Shown: positions 33,253-45,697, counted from the stretch's first letter. The stretch is 64,000 nt of DNA from Beta vulgaris subsp. vulgaris (GCF_026745355.1 NC_079209.1:51585671-51649670); one strand, 5' to 3'. Program-made: numbers and translations. The notes: generated by a model from the letters alone, not told the origin.

Positions 33253-36200
33253 AGTACATCATGAGCTGGACCTGCAGAGGTTTGGGGACACCTCATGCAG
33301 TAAACGCGCTTCGGCGCACAATGATTATTGAAAGTCCTCAAATTGTTTTCTTATCGGAGACTAGATTAAAGAAGCATGAGATGGAACGAGTGAAGCAAAG
33401 AATGAATTTTGAGAATATGTTAGTAGTGGAGTGTAGTGGGGAGGGTCGTCGTAGGAGTGGTGGTTTAGCTCTGTTCTGGAAGGAGTTTAAGGTTTCCATT
33501 CAATCTTTTTCTCTAAATCATATTGATGTGGTTATAGATAATGCAGCTATGGGGGAATGGAGATTCACAGGTATTTACGGACATCCGAAGGATGTGAATA
33601 AGCACAAAACGGGTCTTTTACTGAAACAATTGAAGAATGATGAAGGTATGCCATGGGTTTGCGGTGGTGATTTTAACTTGATGTTGGTCTCGACAGAGAA
33701 GAAAGGAGGCAATGACTTTGATGAAAATTATGCAGACATGTTCCGGGATGCCTTGAGATGGTGTAGTCTCTCGGACTTGGGTTTTATTGGTCATATGTTT
33801 ACATGGTCAAACAACCGAGGAGGTGAAAAAAATGTTCAAGAAAGGTTAGACAGATACGTTGCTAATGAAGCGTGGAAAGAACGTTTCCCGGGTTCCTTTG
33901 TATCTCATCTGGAAAAGAGAAGGTCAGATCATCTCCCTCTCTTACTCTGTATGAATAAAGGGGTTACAAAATGCCCTCCTCACCGAAAGTGTCGGCTGTA
34001 TAGATTTGAGGAAATGTGGACTAGAGAAGAAGCGTGCCAAGAGAAAATTATTGAAGGATGGAGCAAAGAGGGGGATATAAGCTTAAAGCTAGCTGCTACA
34101 ACAAATAAATTGAGGAGCTGGAGTCGTGAAAAATTTGGTAGCTTTGCAAAAATGATGAGAACGTGCAGATCAAGAATGGAAAAACTGATGGAAGAAGAAC
34201 AAACTGATGAAGTTATTGCGGAGATGCGTGCTTTAGATAGCAGAATGGATGATTTGGAGGCCAGTGAAGAAATCTATTGGAAACAGCGAAGTCGGCAAAG
34301 TTGGCTTCAACATGGGGACAAAAACTCGAAATTTTTTCATGCGAAAGCAAAGCAAAGAATGGCGAGAAATTAGATTGATACTATAAAAGATGCAGCAGGG
34401 AATGGATATGAAGAAGAGGAGCAAATTACGGAAGTTTTTGTTAATTATTTTGAAGAGCTCTTCCATACAGGAGGGCAAGTAGACCCTTTGGTGGTAACAC
34501 CCTTGGTGCAGACCCTTATCACCTCCGACATGGCAGGATAGTTGACTGAAAAGTTCCATGATGATGAGGTTCGCGACGCATTATCTCAGATGCATCCCAC
34601 AAAATCCCCAGGTCCGGATGGGAAGTGTGCGCAATTTTACCAGAAATACTGGAATGTGGTAGGCGAGGAGGTGGTCCGCAAAGTGCTGGAAATCCTGAAT
34701 GAAGGTGGGGAAATTGATGGTTTCAACCAGACATATATCGCTCTCATCCCGAAAAAGAAAAAATGTGAGACCCCGGCAGATTTCAGACCCATTAGTTTAT
34801 GCAACGTGCTGTACAAGATAGTGGCGAAGGTACTGGCAAACAGGTTAAAAAAAGTTCTCCCTTTTATCATCCATGAATCTCAGAGTGGCTTTGTTCCAGG
34901 GCGACTTATTACTGATAACATCTTGGTTGCTTATGAATGTTTCCATTATTTGAGAAAAAAGAAGAAAGGTAAAATGGGGTATTTGGGGTTAAAGTTAGAT
35001 ATGAGCAAGGCATATGACCGGGTAGAATGGAGTTTTCTTGAACAAATGATGCAAAAATTGGGTTTCCCGACTGAGTTTATTAATTTGATTATGAAGTGCG
35101 TCTCCTCTGCTTCATTTTCAATCTTAGTAAACGGCCAGCCATCCCGGGAATTCAAGACTAGTAGGGGCCTTCGACAGGGGGACCCTCTCTCTCCCTTTTT
35201 GTTCATCATGTGTGCTGAAGGTTTGTCTGCCCTTTTAAGAGAGGCGGAGAGGAAAAAAGATATCCATGGAGTTAAGGTGGGGAGGCGAGTTGATCCAATT
35301 ACTCATCTTTTTTTTTGCGGATGACAGCCTCTTATTTGTTAGAGCTACGGAGGATGAAGTGGAAAATGTGAAGGAAATTCTTGCAAACTATGAGTTAGCT
35401 TCCGGTCAGAAGTTGAACATGGAAAAATCCGAGATGTCATTTAGCCGAAATATTGATCCAGAACGGAAAGATATGCTTCAGATGAAGTTAACTTTTAAGG
35501 CTGTTGAAGAATATGACAGATACCTTGGGCTCCCTACTTATGTAGGTAGTTCAAAAAAACGGATTTTCCAAACTATACAAGATCGTATATGGAAGAAACT
35601 TAAAGGGTGGAAAGAAAAATATCTTTCACAAGCAGGGAGGGAAATTTTAATAAAATCTGTTGTTCAAGCAATACCTACGTTTGCTATGCAATGCTTCTCT
35701 CTCCCGGTTCAGCTTCTAAATGAGATTGAAAAAATGTTCTGTAATTTTTTTTGGGGCCAAAAAGGTGAAGAACGGAAGTTGGCTTGGGTATCTTGGGACA
35801 AACTTTACCAACCAAAGAAGAAGGGGGGGTTTGGTTTACGCGATTTACAAGTGTTTAATAAGGCCCTGTTGGCTAAGCAAGCATGGCGAATTCTCACCAA
35901 CCCGGATTCTCTTGTGGCAAAGGTTCTAAGAGGAAATATTTTCCTAAGACAGATTTTATGGCAGCTACTGTGAGCCCAAATTCCAGCTATACTTGGTGTT
36001 CAATAATGTCGGCCAGAAGTTTAATGAAGAAAGGGGCTCGGAAAATTGTTGGGAGTGGAAAAACGATTGATATATGGGCGGATCCGTGGGTTACAAGTCT
36101 GCCAAGTTACAAGTTGGTTTCTTCTGCAGCTTTCGAAGATGATGGTCCTAAAATGGTGAGTGACCTTTGTGTGGAGGGCAGATGGAATAAAGAGCTGCTG

Positions 36201-37372
36201 TGCAATCTGTTTACTCCTTGGGAAGTTCATGCTATTACAAAAATTCCGATCTCATTATACGATGTTAGGGATGATTGGACATGGCACTTCTCAAAGGATG
36301 GCAATTATAGTGTAAAGAGTGCGTACTACATTGGATTGGAGGAGAAAAAAGAAGAAGTTGGCTCGTCAAACACCGAGATCATCTCGAGAGTTTGGGACAA
36401 ATTATGGACAGCAAAGGTGCCACCAAAAATTCGAAACTTTGGGTGGAAAGCTCTCCATGATGGGCTGCCTGTGAGAAGCAATCTGAAGCGCAGAGGGATG
36501 TTGGAGGATGACACTTGTCCAGTTTGTGGTGTCGAGGAGGAAACAACCATGCACATGCTAGTGAGATGCGAAGATGCTAGTAAGATATGGTATACCTCAC
36601 CTCTTAGAATCCAAGCGAAGGAAGTGAAATGCAAGAGCCTAATGGAGTGGTGCTATGATCTGGTGATACAGTATAGGGAGAAGGAGTGGTGGAATATTTT
36701 TTGGAGTATTATATGGGGTCTTTGGCTAAAAAGAAATCTGTGGGTATTTGAAGGAAAGAGGAGAGAAACTACAGATGTTACTTAGAAGGCTTTGAGTTTG
36801 CTAGGGGAATTTGAAAAAGCAAATGAAACTATCTTGGGTCCTAGTGTGAGGTCTCCTTGTATGAGCAGATGGCAAGTACCACCTGATGGGTTTTATAAAA
36901 TAAATGCAGATGCAGCAATTTTGAAGATGATAGGGTGGGTTATGGCGCGGTGATGAGAGATCATGGTGGAGAGATCATGGCAGCAACTCGTAAGCAACAC
37001 CATGGCAGCTATGAGGTAGACATTGCAGAAGTTATGGCAGAAGTTATGGCAGCTCGGCACGGCTTAAGTATAGCTGTAGAGGTTGGGTTGAGAAAGGTGG
37101 TCCTCGAAACAGATTGTATCAAGCTTTTTCATTACTTAAAGAAAAGGAAATGTGAGAACTCAGCTTTCGGTATGGTGGTCAGGGACATTCTTATGATTTC
37201 AGATCAATGTAGCTCTATTTCTTTCTCACATGTAAAAAGAGAAGGCAATAGTGTTGCTCATGCCCTTGCAAAATTAAGTATTTCTTTTGATGAGATGAGA
37301 GTTTGGAGGGAGGAGTTTCCTTTAGAGGTTCTCTCACTTGTAAGGAAGGACATATCTTTGATGGATGAATAA
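33249..37372 (+). pseudogene. LINE ORF2: endonuclease, reverse transcriptase and RNase H
   Basis: The endonuclease part (33249-33950) shows SETRL, GIYGHP, GGDFNLM and SDHLPLLL. The reverse transcriptase (about 34580-35450) shows TKSPGPDGK, FRPISLCNV, LDMSKAYDRVEW, GLRQGDPLSPFLF and FFADDSLLF. The zf-RVT (about 36300-36640) has CPVCGVEEETTMHMLVRC. RNase H (about 36890-37310) has ETDC and HVKREGNSVAHALAK. Lesions: stop near 34371, stop near 34540, shift in the T-run near 35315, shift near 35925, stop near 36783, shift near 36923. The bulk of each domain is intact, so decay looks recent. Confidence 0.92.
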
Positions 37373-37410
37373 AATCTCAACAGTTTTCATGTCAAAAAAA
37401 AAAAAAAAAC

Positions 37411-39416
37411 GTATTCACGCTTAGGCTTCACTATAAGACTCAACTTGGGCTTTTTATTAGCTGGCGCCACAACATTTATCAAGATGTGGCCTGCCTTGTA
37501 CAAAAAAGTTCGCGAATTGGACAAAGTTTTTTTTTGTGAATCATACCCGGTTTCCGAAATCCATTTTTGGATCCAATTAATCCAAATTTGAGCCAGGTCA
37601 GGCCCTAATTGGAGGGGGGGAAGCTCTCCCAACATACTCTGTTGTATTCCCAGGACTAGAGCAACTTCCTTACCATTTGATGTACGGTGAATTGGACAAA
37701 GCTCATTGATATACTTTCTCTACTTTAAAAAGTGAACTTTGACGGTTAAATTGGGCAAAACTCATCCAAAGATTCTCTCTCTCGCCATTTGTTATCCAAG
37801 TTGAATTCTACACTTTGGGTACTGCACTGTTGCAGAATCTCTCTGCTGCATCAGTAATCAAATCCGTTTCATCATCTCTATCTATCAATCATAGCAGGTA
37901 ATTTGTTATCCCTCTTTCTATATCTTATTTTCTACATTATATATTCATATTGTTTTCCTTCACAAGTTTAGTTCTTTGTTTTTCTTATTTAGGAAGTAAT
38001 ATTTTTCTGGGGTTTCACTAATTCTTGAAATTGATTCACTATTCTACTACATACCATCAATCTTTACCCTTCAATTTTGTGGTGGTAGCTTCATGTTGAC
38101 CTTTTTTTTTCATTTTCTTTCTCTTTTACTTAACCAGGTGTTACCTATATTTGAGTATTATCAATGATTTTTATGGATGAATGATGGATTTCTTACTGTT
38201 TGATGGGTTGATAGATGTGGATGAGAGTGCAACCACTTCAAATTTAATCTGTTTGCACGATATATGTGCTCTTTTTCACCTTCATAGGAAGAGAAAAGAG
38301 TATTGGATTTGTTTCAGTTGGGTTTCCCAGATTCAATTTGCAATTACAACAAGTTTAGATAGGTTTGTCTTTCGGTACAATATGACTTTCACGCTTGACA
38401 ATGCACTACTTCGACCATTAATGTCTCTAATATTCGATTAGTAGATTTTATTAATTGTTGCTATCATGAAAATTACACATTTAGTAAAAAAAAATTATAG
38501 CTCAAGGGAACTACATGAATAGTGCAGAAGTCAAATTGTAGCGATTAAGAAAATGGAGAAAGTAATAAGTTCAGATTAGCGAATCCTCATGACACACCCA
38601 TACTTTGTAGTAAGTATATTATGTTGAAGAGTTGGTGATGTTTAGTCTAGACTGTTGTTGGGTTCTACAATGATTTTCTGGGTGTTTATGTTTGTCCTTT
38701 TGAATTGTAGCCACCACAATCTAAGATCATCCTTTCTAGATACTATTGGTGGTAAAATCCTTGTCATTGATGCTTTTTTCGGCACTCAATCATGGAATGG
38801 CTGAAATAAAGTGCTTAAGTTGCAAGTTGGAATCCATTTAAATTTTGACCTTTCTTGTGTTCTCTAGTGTTGATGATATTGTGTGATTCTTATTGTAAGT
38901 GGAAGATGAAGGGAGAGACTCATGTAGTACTGAAGTTGTTCAACTTCTCCTTTTATTTGTAGTAGCAGAATATACTTAAAAATGTCATTTTCATGTGTTT
39001 TGGAACAAGTAGTGAGTTCTAGACTCTAAATCTCTTCTTCATTCGTTTCTGTGATTTTATCATTTCATAATAGCATTAGCCACTGTGTTTCAGTGTGTTG
39101 CAACTAACAGCATGGAGCCTTGCGCCTTGATTTTAATTTCAGTTGCAATTTGCACATTTTGTTTAGCAAGAGAGATTCTGTCATATCCTGTCGCTCAGTT
39201 TAATTAGACATAGGTCTTGTGCTTCTCCTATATTTTAAAGAGTCCTGCTCCTGGGCGTTACTTTGATCAGATATACCTGGGCTCACTCCACTAGTGATGT
39301 TGAATATCAACTCTAGGAACATAGGATGACAATTTCCTTTTTTAATATCTACCTACTTGTGTGTCGACTATCAACTATAATATTGGCGTTTTAATTAGTT
39401 CATCTGATTCAACAAG
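37411..39416. other. Upstream region and probable 5'-UTR intron of the MOCS2A gene
   Basis: No protein gene is visible. At about 37890-37900 the sequence AGCAGGTAATTTG looks like a 5'-leader exon end followed by a donor, so a leader intron reaching to about 39400 is plausible. The frame at 38181-38441 has no domain. Near 37487-37530 a short coding-like stretch (WPALYKKVRELDK) stands alone. Confidence 0.35.
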
Positions 39417-39725
39417 ATGGTGCTGAACAATCAAACTGAAAGTCAAGGTAACACAGATGGAAGGAATGGGGAGTCATCAATCGAGCTAAAGGTTCTATTT
39501 TTTGCCAGAGCTCGGGATTTGACTGGTTTAGCTGATATGCCACTGGAGGTAACATCTGGTAGCACAGCCCGTGATTGTTTGGATAAGATTGTCACCCGCT
39601 TTCCAGGCCTCGAAGATATACGAGGGTGCATGGTGCTGGCTTTGAATGAGGAGTATGCATCTGAATCGGCCGTCGTTAAGCATAGGGATGAACTAGCCAT
39701 CATACCACCAATAAGTGGAGGGTGA
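39417..39725 (+). CDS. CNX7: Molybdopterin synthase sulfur carrier subunit (MOCS2A / CNX7, MoaD family)
   Basis: An uninterrupted frame of 102 residues. It has the ubiquitin-like beta-grasp fold signature of Moa[16 protein letters not shown] (about 24-38), a central [29 protein letters not shown], and the C-terminal [12 protein letters not shown]. The terminal Gly-Gly is the residue pair that is thiocarboxylated and donates sulfur to precursor Z (cPMP) in molybdopterin synthase, together with the large subunit CNX6/MOCS2B, in the cytosol. Length and C-terminus match the plant family (about 95-105 aa). The ATG is the only one that gives a family-sized product. The 20 or so hydrophilic residues at the N-terminus vary between plants. 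Molybdenum cofactor serves nitrate reductase and aldehyde/xanthine oxidases. Confidence 0.95.
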   Translation: MVLNNQTESQGNTDGRNGESSIELKVLFFARARDLTGLADMPLEVTSGSTARDCLDKIVTRFPGLEDIRGCMVLALNEEYASESAVVKHRDELAIIPPISGG

Positions 39726-39860
39726 TCATTCCTTGTATATGTTAAATGAGAGAAATAAATCCTGTAGTTCCTTGTATAAAATTAAATGAGAAAGATAAGT
39801 GGTTGACCAATGTGATCTGCAAGTTACAGACTTTGTAGTTTGTATGTTAAAAGCATAATT

Positions 39861-39994
39861 CAATTCTGCTTCCTGGTTACAGACTTTAGAGTACAGATAC
39901 AATTTGATTATCATTTTATTCTCAAATCAATTCTGCTTCCTGGTTACAGACTTCAGGGTACAGAAATCAATCAGATTATGATTTTATTCTCAGT
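39861..39994 (+). repeat. 67-bp tandem duplication in the 3' region of MOCS2A
   Basis: CAATTCTGCTTCCTGGTTAC starts at 39861 and again at 39928. Each copy is followed by AGACTT, then GTACAGA and an ATTTTATTCTCA stretch, with a few base differences. It lies about 135 bp after the stop, probably in the 3'-UTR. Confidence 0.8.
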
Positions 39995-41004
39995 TGTTTT
40001 GGAACTTGTAGATTTGCTTACGCCGAATCTGCTCAGTTGGGACTTGGGAAATCAAGTCTTCATTCTAATGTGAACTAAGAATGTGTCCATGACCGAATAT
40101 GCAAATCACCATGAAACTGAGTTTTTGGAAATGGAATTGACAAAAACTGCTACTACCTTCATTTTGTTGCCTTCTGACCTGTTGCTGGTCAGTAGGCAGT
40201 TCTTTGCACGGGAACGAGTGGCCGAGTGGGCAACCGTTGCTGCAACTCATTGGATAGTTCTTTGTCTGCTGACAAGTTGCAGATGTTGTAAGAAGAGCTT
40301 GCAATGTCAATTATGTGGTACACACAAAGAGCACGCAACATCTAAGTTATTCTTTATCTTAATTTCTAATTAATTGTTTTGGTAACGTTGTTGATCCCTT
40401 GATTGGTTGATCAGGTACGAGCTAGGAGCTAAAATCACCGCAGGAAATTGGATGTGGTAGGGATGAGTAGGAGCACCGAGCACGTATAAATGGAGGAACG
40501 ATTGGTTATGTTGGCCATTTGTAAAATTGGACAATATCCAATGTCAGCTTTGAGTAGATGACTTTAGGAGTCCATTACTAGTTCTTAATTGTATTTTCAA
40601 TAAGTTTAAAGATGAAAGTATCATTATAATTTATAAGTATAAAAAACGTTGGAAGTAGTTCTTAAATTCTAGATTAGAGAATTTATCACCAACATGTCAG
40701 TTGATTCGGGAACTGACAAGAATATATGAAAGTTACAATTATTGAAGCCAAAATAAGAGAAAAGAGTCGAGGAATTATACGTGGAAACCATCAAGGGTGA
40801 ATTCCACGAATGACATTGAGTTCACGAATCCACTGTGTTTTTTTAACTACACAAGGTGTGACGTCAAGTCGTTACAAACATTTCGCATAAGTTGTGTTAG
40901 TAATATAGTAGTATAATGTGAACCTAATGCTAATTCATGTGATTTATATAAAAAAAAAGTCATTATATTAATAAATAGATTAAAAAAAAAGAGTATATAT
41001 AGAT
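39995..41004. other. Intergenic, nothing recognised
   Basis: Frames at 40065-40373 on both strands are open but have no domain or splice support. The remainder is AT-rich. Confidence 0.4.
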
Positions 41005-41413
41005 TTAGGGTATGTTTGGCACAAGCTTTTTAGGTAGCTTTTAGTGTCTTGACTCAGTCAAAACACTGATTAGAAAAAATAATAGTGTTTGGCAAGGTAG
41101 TAGTGTAAGTAGCTTTTAGTGGTACAAGTAATGTTTTAGTAGTGTTTGTCAAAAGCTACAATTTGTAGCTTTGGGGGTAGTTTTTTTAGTGGTGTATAAA
41201 TTATATGTTAAAGTTTTGTTTGAATTTTTAACTAGTTATTCTTAAACAGCTACTTTGACAGCTTCTTTTACCGAACATCAAAATTTTATACCGCTACTTT
41301 GACAACTACAGCTAACAGTTACACACAAACCAACAACTACCAACATAGCTAACAGCTACTCTTACAGCTAAAAGCTACCACCATAACTACTGTTGCTGAA
41401 CACGCCCTCAAAA
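41005..41413. mobile_element. MITE with GGGTATGTTTGGCA termini, about 400 bp
   Basis: The left end GGGTATGTTTGGCA is mirrored by TGCTGAACACGCCC at the right (about 41395-41408). Flanks TTA and TCA differ in one base, so a 3-bp duplication is possible. Subterminal regions are rich in AGCTTTTAG and its complement CTAAAAGCT and would fold back. Confidence 0.6.
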
Positions 41414-42032
41414 GTTTGACTATGTGAAAAAAGCTACTATGTCACTAACTGAAGATTTCATCATGATAAATTAACGTAAGAAAGAATGACTATATTAAAA
41501 AAAATCGATCACTAAGCTAGAAAGTAATTGTATAGTATAACTTAAGATTTTTAAAAGGTTACTATATGGAAAAAAGAGTCACTATGTTTAATAAATAGTT
41601 TTGATCCACAATAATATTAGTGTGGACCAAGTCCATGTAAGAAAGAGATTGAGATATACAATGCTCAAAATGGAAAGAGAGTTGGAATGGATTTTCTATA
41701 CGCAAGGGGCCATATAATATACAACCAATAACCAATATATCCCTTGCCTAACTAACTATGGAGGATAAATGACGACTCCTCAATTTTGCAAAATCAGGTA
41801 TTATAATCTATATCCTTGCTCTTGCAAAGTGCCAATCCGCGTGACCTTGCCCAATTAGTAGATCTTGGACCATTCAACATGCAAAAAAGTAATTAATTTG
41901 ACATATAATGTACATTCTCATTACATCTCGTGTACATGTCGAAAATACAAAAAGTAACTGATTTGACAGTTACTGTTCACCATTTAATAACTGATTTGAT
42001 GTCAATCGCCATCATTTCCCCCATATACTGTT
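41414..42032. other. Intergenic, nothing recognised
   Basis: AT-rich with no open frame of note. The last part (about 41885-42030) contains TAACTGATTTGA repeats that lead into the tandem block. Confidence 0.4.
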
Positions 42033-42592
42033 CACCACTTCTCTCTTTTCCACACTCAACCTCCTTGTACATTCTTGGCTTCGTGGTTGTTCATTAACAA
42101 AATCAAAATTTACAATGACATCCCCCAGCTGAAAGTAACCCAATTCCTGAAGCTGATGTCAAGTGAGTAATTTGCAATCTTTGTACATTGGGTGTGTTGA
42201 TGTTTGTTCACTAATGAAATTCAATATGTACAATTACAGTCTCATACCGAAATTCACCACTTCTCTCTTTTCCACCCTCAACATCCTGGTACATTCTTGG
42301 CTTCGTGGTTATTCATTAATAAAATCAAAATGTACCATGACAACCCCCAGCTGAAAGTAACCCAATTCATGAAGCTGATGTCAAGTGAGTAATTTGCAAT
42401 CTTTGTAAACTGGGTGTGTTGATGTTTGTTCACTAATGAAATTCAATATGTACAATTACAGTCCCATACCGAAATATGTCAAGTGTGTAATTCCCAATCT
42501 TTGTACACTGGTGTGTTTGATGTTTGTTCACTAATGAAATTCAATATGTACAATTACAGTTTCATACCGAAATTCAATAAAATCACAATGTA
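42033..42592 (+). repeat. 222-bp tandem repeat, about 2.5 copies
   Basis: CACCACTTCTCTCTTTTCCA starts at 42033 and 42255. The second half of the unit (GATGTTTGTTCACTAATGAA) is at about 42200, 42421 and 42519, so the third copy lacks about 120 bases. The unit contains CAGCTGAAAGTAACCCAATTC and GAAGCTGATGTCAAGTGAG. The frames it opens are by-products. Confidence 0.8.
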
Positions 42593-42830
42593 CACTGATG
42601 GTCATTGCTTTGATCACTGAAAATCTCCAAATGTACACTCGTATATTATTATACATCAAACCATATGCATTTGTACATTAAAAAAATTGTTTCACGTGAT
42701 GAGAGAGAAAGAGCTTGCCCACTTTCAAAAATACTGCCAAAAGCCAGCCACATGGGCAAGGTGTAGGATGCTTATCCTACACCTCGGTGTAGGATCTAAT
42801 TTGCGGACCTTGCCTGTTTGAGTTTAATTT

Positions 42831-43166
42831 ATACCAATATATTAAAAGACGTGTATGATAATGTATACACGTCATATGTCACCTCTGTTATTCCACTTTA
42901 ATAGTCCAATTTGTACATAGTCATGTTGATTAGCAGGTAAAATTAGCTTGCAACAAAATTTGAACCCATAACCTCTTACTATTCTAGCATGACACAATTA
43001 CCATCTTAACCAACTCTTAATCATGCTTTGAGTGTCCACAATATTATATATGTATCTTTTAAATGTTGAGTTTTCCTTAATATATTTTAGTGTGAATGAT
43101 AAAAATGCGTATCAACTTCGAAAACGCAATGCCAACCCGAGGCAACGCCCGAGTCCAAATACTAGT
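42831..43166 (+). mobile_element. Short non-autonomous Helitron (probable)
   Basis: The right end reads CCGAGGCAACGCCCGAGTCC, then AAATACTAGT|T, ending in CTAGT (43162-43166) before a T, as Helitrons do. The usual GC hairpin is partly eroded (GGC-AAC-GCC core). At about 42831 ATACCAATATATTAAAAGACG resembles a plant Helitron 5' end but lacks a clean TC. It contains a minus-strand SINE-like tract. Confidence 0.5.
42950..43030 (-). mobile_element. tRNA-like SINE trace
   Basis: On the minus strand, GTTGGTTAAGATGG (A-box-like) is followed about 45 bases later by GTTATGGGTTCAAATTT (B-box-like). It lies within the Helitron-like element. Confidence 0.4.
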
Positions 43167-43649
43167 TTTTCGCTAAACTAAGACCCTTTGTAGTCTGTAC
43201 ACCTTCGTGTTGTCTCATGAGAGTAGTTGTATATTGAAGAACATAATAGAAAGAAACCATTTTATAAGTTTGAGGAATTACCTTTTTCTTGTTAATTATT
43301 TTTTAGGATGAAATTTATTTTGAGTTTCAATTTGATCCAAGTTCTCTTGAGTTGATTATATCATTACATTATAAAAATAATTTGAGGACACTTCAATAGA
43401 ATATCATTTTGCAATTTCCTTCCTAACAACATTATTAATGCTGAATTAAGTGTATTCTTGTTTTCTTAAGAGAGAAATCATGTTAGATGATAACTGATAA
43501 GGACATGATTGCAAGTCTAAGCAATGTAGAAGTTGGTAGATAATGCACTGAAAATTCTATTCACGCCAAGTAAGTTCAGATGCTTTCCAATAAATTTTAA
43601 TGAGTTCATATAAGTTATGGTAAGTCAGAATACTATATAGTAATATATT
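43167..43649. other. Intergenic, nothing recognised
   Basis: AT-rich, without frames or repeats of note. Confidence 0.4.
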
Positions 43650-43900
43650 ACTTTTGTTTTTTTAGTTGATTCGTTTTTCCTTGACACACATGTCAATGTA
43701 TTTTAGACTTTTATATCTCTAATTATTAATAAGTAAAAATTACAAAAAGTTGATATTATGAAAATATACATTAAACGAATCTAACAAAACCTCACATGAC
43801 TATATTTTTCCTCAAGTACAAATCACAAAAGATAGTCAAAGTTACCTATGTGAATAATATCAAAAGTCAAAACGGGTCATCTAAAAAAATGGAGGAAGTA
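43650..43900. mobile_element. Stowaway-like MITE, about 250 bp
   Basis: TA-flanked. The left end CTTTTGTTTTTTTAGTTGAT is matched by the right end ATCTAAAAAAATGGAGGAAG. The interior includes the ACATGACTATATTTTTCCTCA tract shared (inverted) with the element at 29620. Confidence 0.55.
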
Positions 43901-44682
43901 ACTTTTAATAGGTTTGAGATGTTCGATTCATATAAATTCAGGAGAAAGTTAATCAACGCACATTAAATTGTATTTCTTATTCTTTTTTCCTTTTCTTCCA
44001 AAATATATAAATATTAAACCTAACCAATTAATAATACTTTTTCCGTTCTAAAATAATTGAAACACTTCTCCCTCTTATATGAACGCTTTTTGAGAGAAGT
44101 GTTTCACTTACTTCAGCCGGACAAGTACAAATTTGTTAGAGAGAAATTAGGCCATCAAATTAGGTATGAAGAATCATCCTGAAGATTAGGCATTATTCCC
44201 TCTATTAGGCAACTTAAACAGAGTGAAAACAACGTCAAAAATTGTTCCATGTTCAAGAGCTATCTGACATTATCTATGCCTTGTCCTAAATCCAAATAAC
44301 ACATCTCATTTGTCTTCTTCCTTAAAGCCCCAAATAATTTTCTGTTACAATATTCTCTTCTTCCTTCATTGCACTCAACCAATTCTAAGTTCACTTGCAA
44401 TTATGTGGAATTCTTCATTGATTACATCATTACATGCATTGAATTCAATTCATAAAAAAAAAGTAACAATATCATTCAATTCATTTTGCTTTGCCTTCAA
44501 ATTTAAATAGTAAATACATACAATGTATAATAATGTATATACACTATGTAAACATGAATGAGATATACAGAATTTTATTCCAAGAAAAATAAATAATAAA
44601 AATGTAAGTATGTAAAATTAATCGGTATAATATACATCATACATGAGATGTATCATCATCATATGTATAATACATAACTGTG
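43901..44682. other. Intergenic, 3' flank of the small secreted-protein gene
   Basis: A short inverted pair AACACTTCTC / GAGAAGTGTT lies near 44061-44106 and may be a decayed MITE. The frame at 44310-44510 has no domain. The part next to 44683 should hold the 3'-UTR of the minus-strand gene. Confidence 0.35.
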
Positions 44683-45027
44683 TTAAAGAAAGAAAAAAGC
44701 AAACAGAGGGAGTAGATGGAGCAAAGAGATGCAAGATATGGAAGCATCCGATTTTCTACTTTGAGTAACAATAACAGTTGTTGGTGTTAATTTCGGGCTT
44801 CTCCTGGAATTCGCCGCAAGTTTTCGAGTATTATGCGATGAACAAAGACGATCACAGTTAGCATGAACTTCATTTATTGCCTTAATACTGCTGCTGCTAC
44901 TCACTGCATAACTCAAGCTATGTTGATCATCTCGTTGTGCTGATGAACTCTGAATAACTTGTGACATGATAAGCATTGAGCACACCAAGAATAGTACATG
45001 AAATCGACAATGTCGCAACTGTGACAT
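44683..45027 (-). CDS. Small putative secreted or membrane-anchored protein, unknown family
   Basis: Single-exon frame of 114 residues from the ATG at 45027. A longer reading to 45048 begins with TTG and is not used. Residues about 8-31 (FHVLFLVCSMLIMSQVIQSSSA) form a good signal peptide with cleavage likely after SSA. The middle is Ser/Arg rich (NTRKLAANSRRSPKL). The C-terminus is strongly hydrophobic (SCISLLHLLPLFAFFFL), which could be a GPI-anchor signal or a membrane segment. A TATA box lies at 45165-45172, about 140 bases upstream, and the leader is free of stops in the right context, so the gene is plausible. I do not recognise the family. It could be a precursor of a small secreted peptide. 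Confidence 0.5.
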   Translation of the reverse strand: MSQLRHCRFHVLFLVCSMLIMSQVIQSSSAQRDDQHSLSYAVSSSSSIKAINEVHANCDRLCSSHNTRKLAANSRRSPKLTPTTVIVTQSRKSDASISCISLLHLLPLFAFFFL

Positions 45028-45164
45028 TTTGCGTAAGTAAATCTCCAACTGGCTTGGATGATTGTGCGTGCTTTGTATTGGTTTTGGTTGATGAAGAGGA
45101 GTTGAAGTTGTTTTTGGTGGGAATTTATTGGGTGAGATGAGGAAAGAATAGGAATGGGTATAGT

Positions 45165-45172
45165 TATAAATA
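45165..45172 (-). promoter_or_regulatory. Candidate TATA box for the small secreted-protein gene
   Basis: On the minus strand TATTTATA within GTATTTATAACTATA, about 140 bases before the ATG at 45027. Confidence 0.45.
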
Positions 45173-45697
45173 CGGGTTAATACTCTAACTAGTTGAGGTT
45201 TACCAGATTACGTCGTCTATGGTTGGGTTTTTCTTGGGACATCTTCCTGACTACTTTGGGTTTAATTACTCTACTTGCTTTCAATCTACTGCTACTCCAG
45301 CTCATCTTTATAACCTCTAATTGAGATAAGGATTTTCTTACTCTACGACACTGCTAATATAGATAGCACATTTTTGGAGCTTCTTCCAATCTTACGTGGA
45401 CGATATTAAGTTTTTAGATTAATGCAAAGCGAATAATATTTTTCATAGTATTCTCTTGGTTAATTCTTTTAAAATTTGAATAGAACATTTATCGACTTGT
45501 CGATTTTGATTTTGTAAAGCTAATAATGTTTACATTGTTCCTTAGATTAGTAGGGTGTAATAGTGTCTCATAATGGGTTGATATGTGATATAAACAGTTT
45601 TTAGCTTATGATAGGTAATTAGGTATCAAGTGTCGGATTCCCAAATTTGGGTGTCATTCTCTGTTGTTGTACATACTAGTATATGTTTAGCAAGTCA
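45173..45697. other. Intergenic, nothing recognised
   Basis: Promoter-distal DNA without frames or repeats. Confidence 0.4.

Larger units (their letters stand above)
32006..37410 (+). mobile_element. L1-type LINE retrotransposon, nearly full length
   Basis: The order is ORF1 (DUF4283 region and CCHC knuckle), ORF2 with APE-type endonuclease, reverse transcriptase, zf-RVT and RNase H, then a poly(A) run (37394-37410). The 5' end is missing: the coding sequence starts abruptly at about 32006 in the middle of the acidic ORF1 leader. No target duplication was found. ORF2 carries several stops and shifts, so it is inactive as read. Confidence 0.93.
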
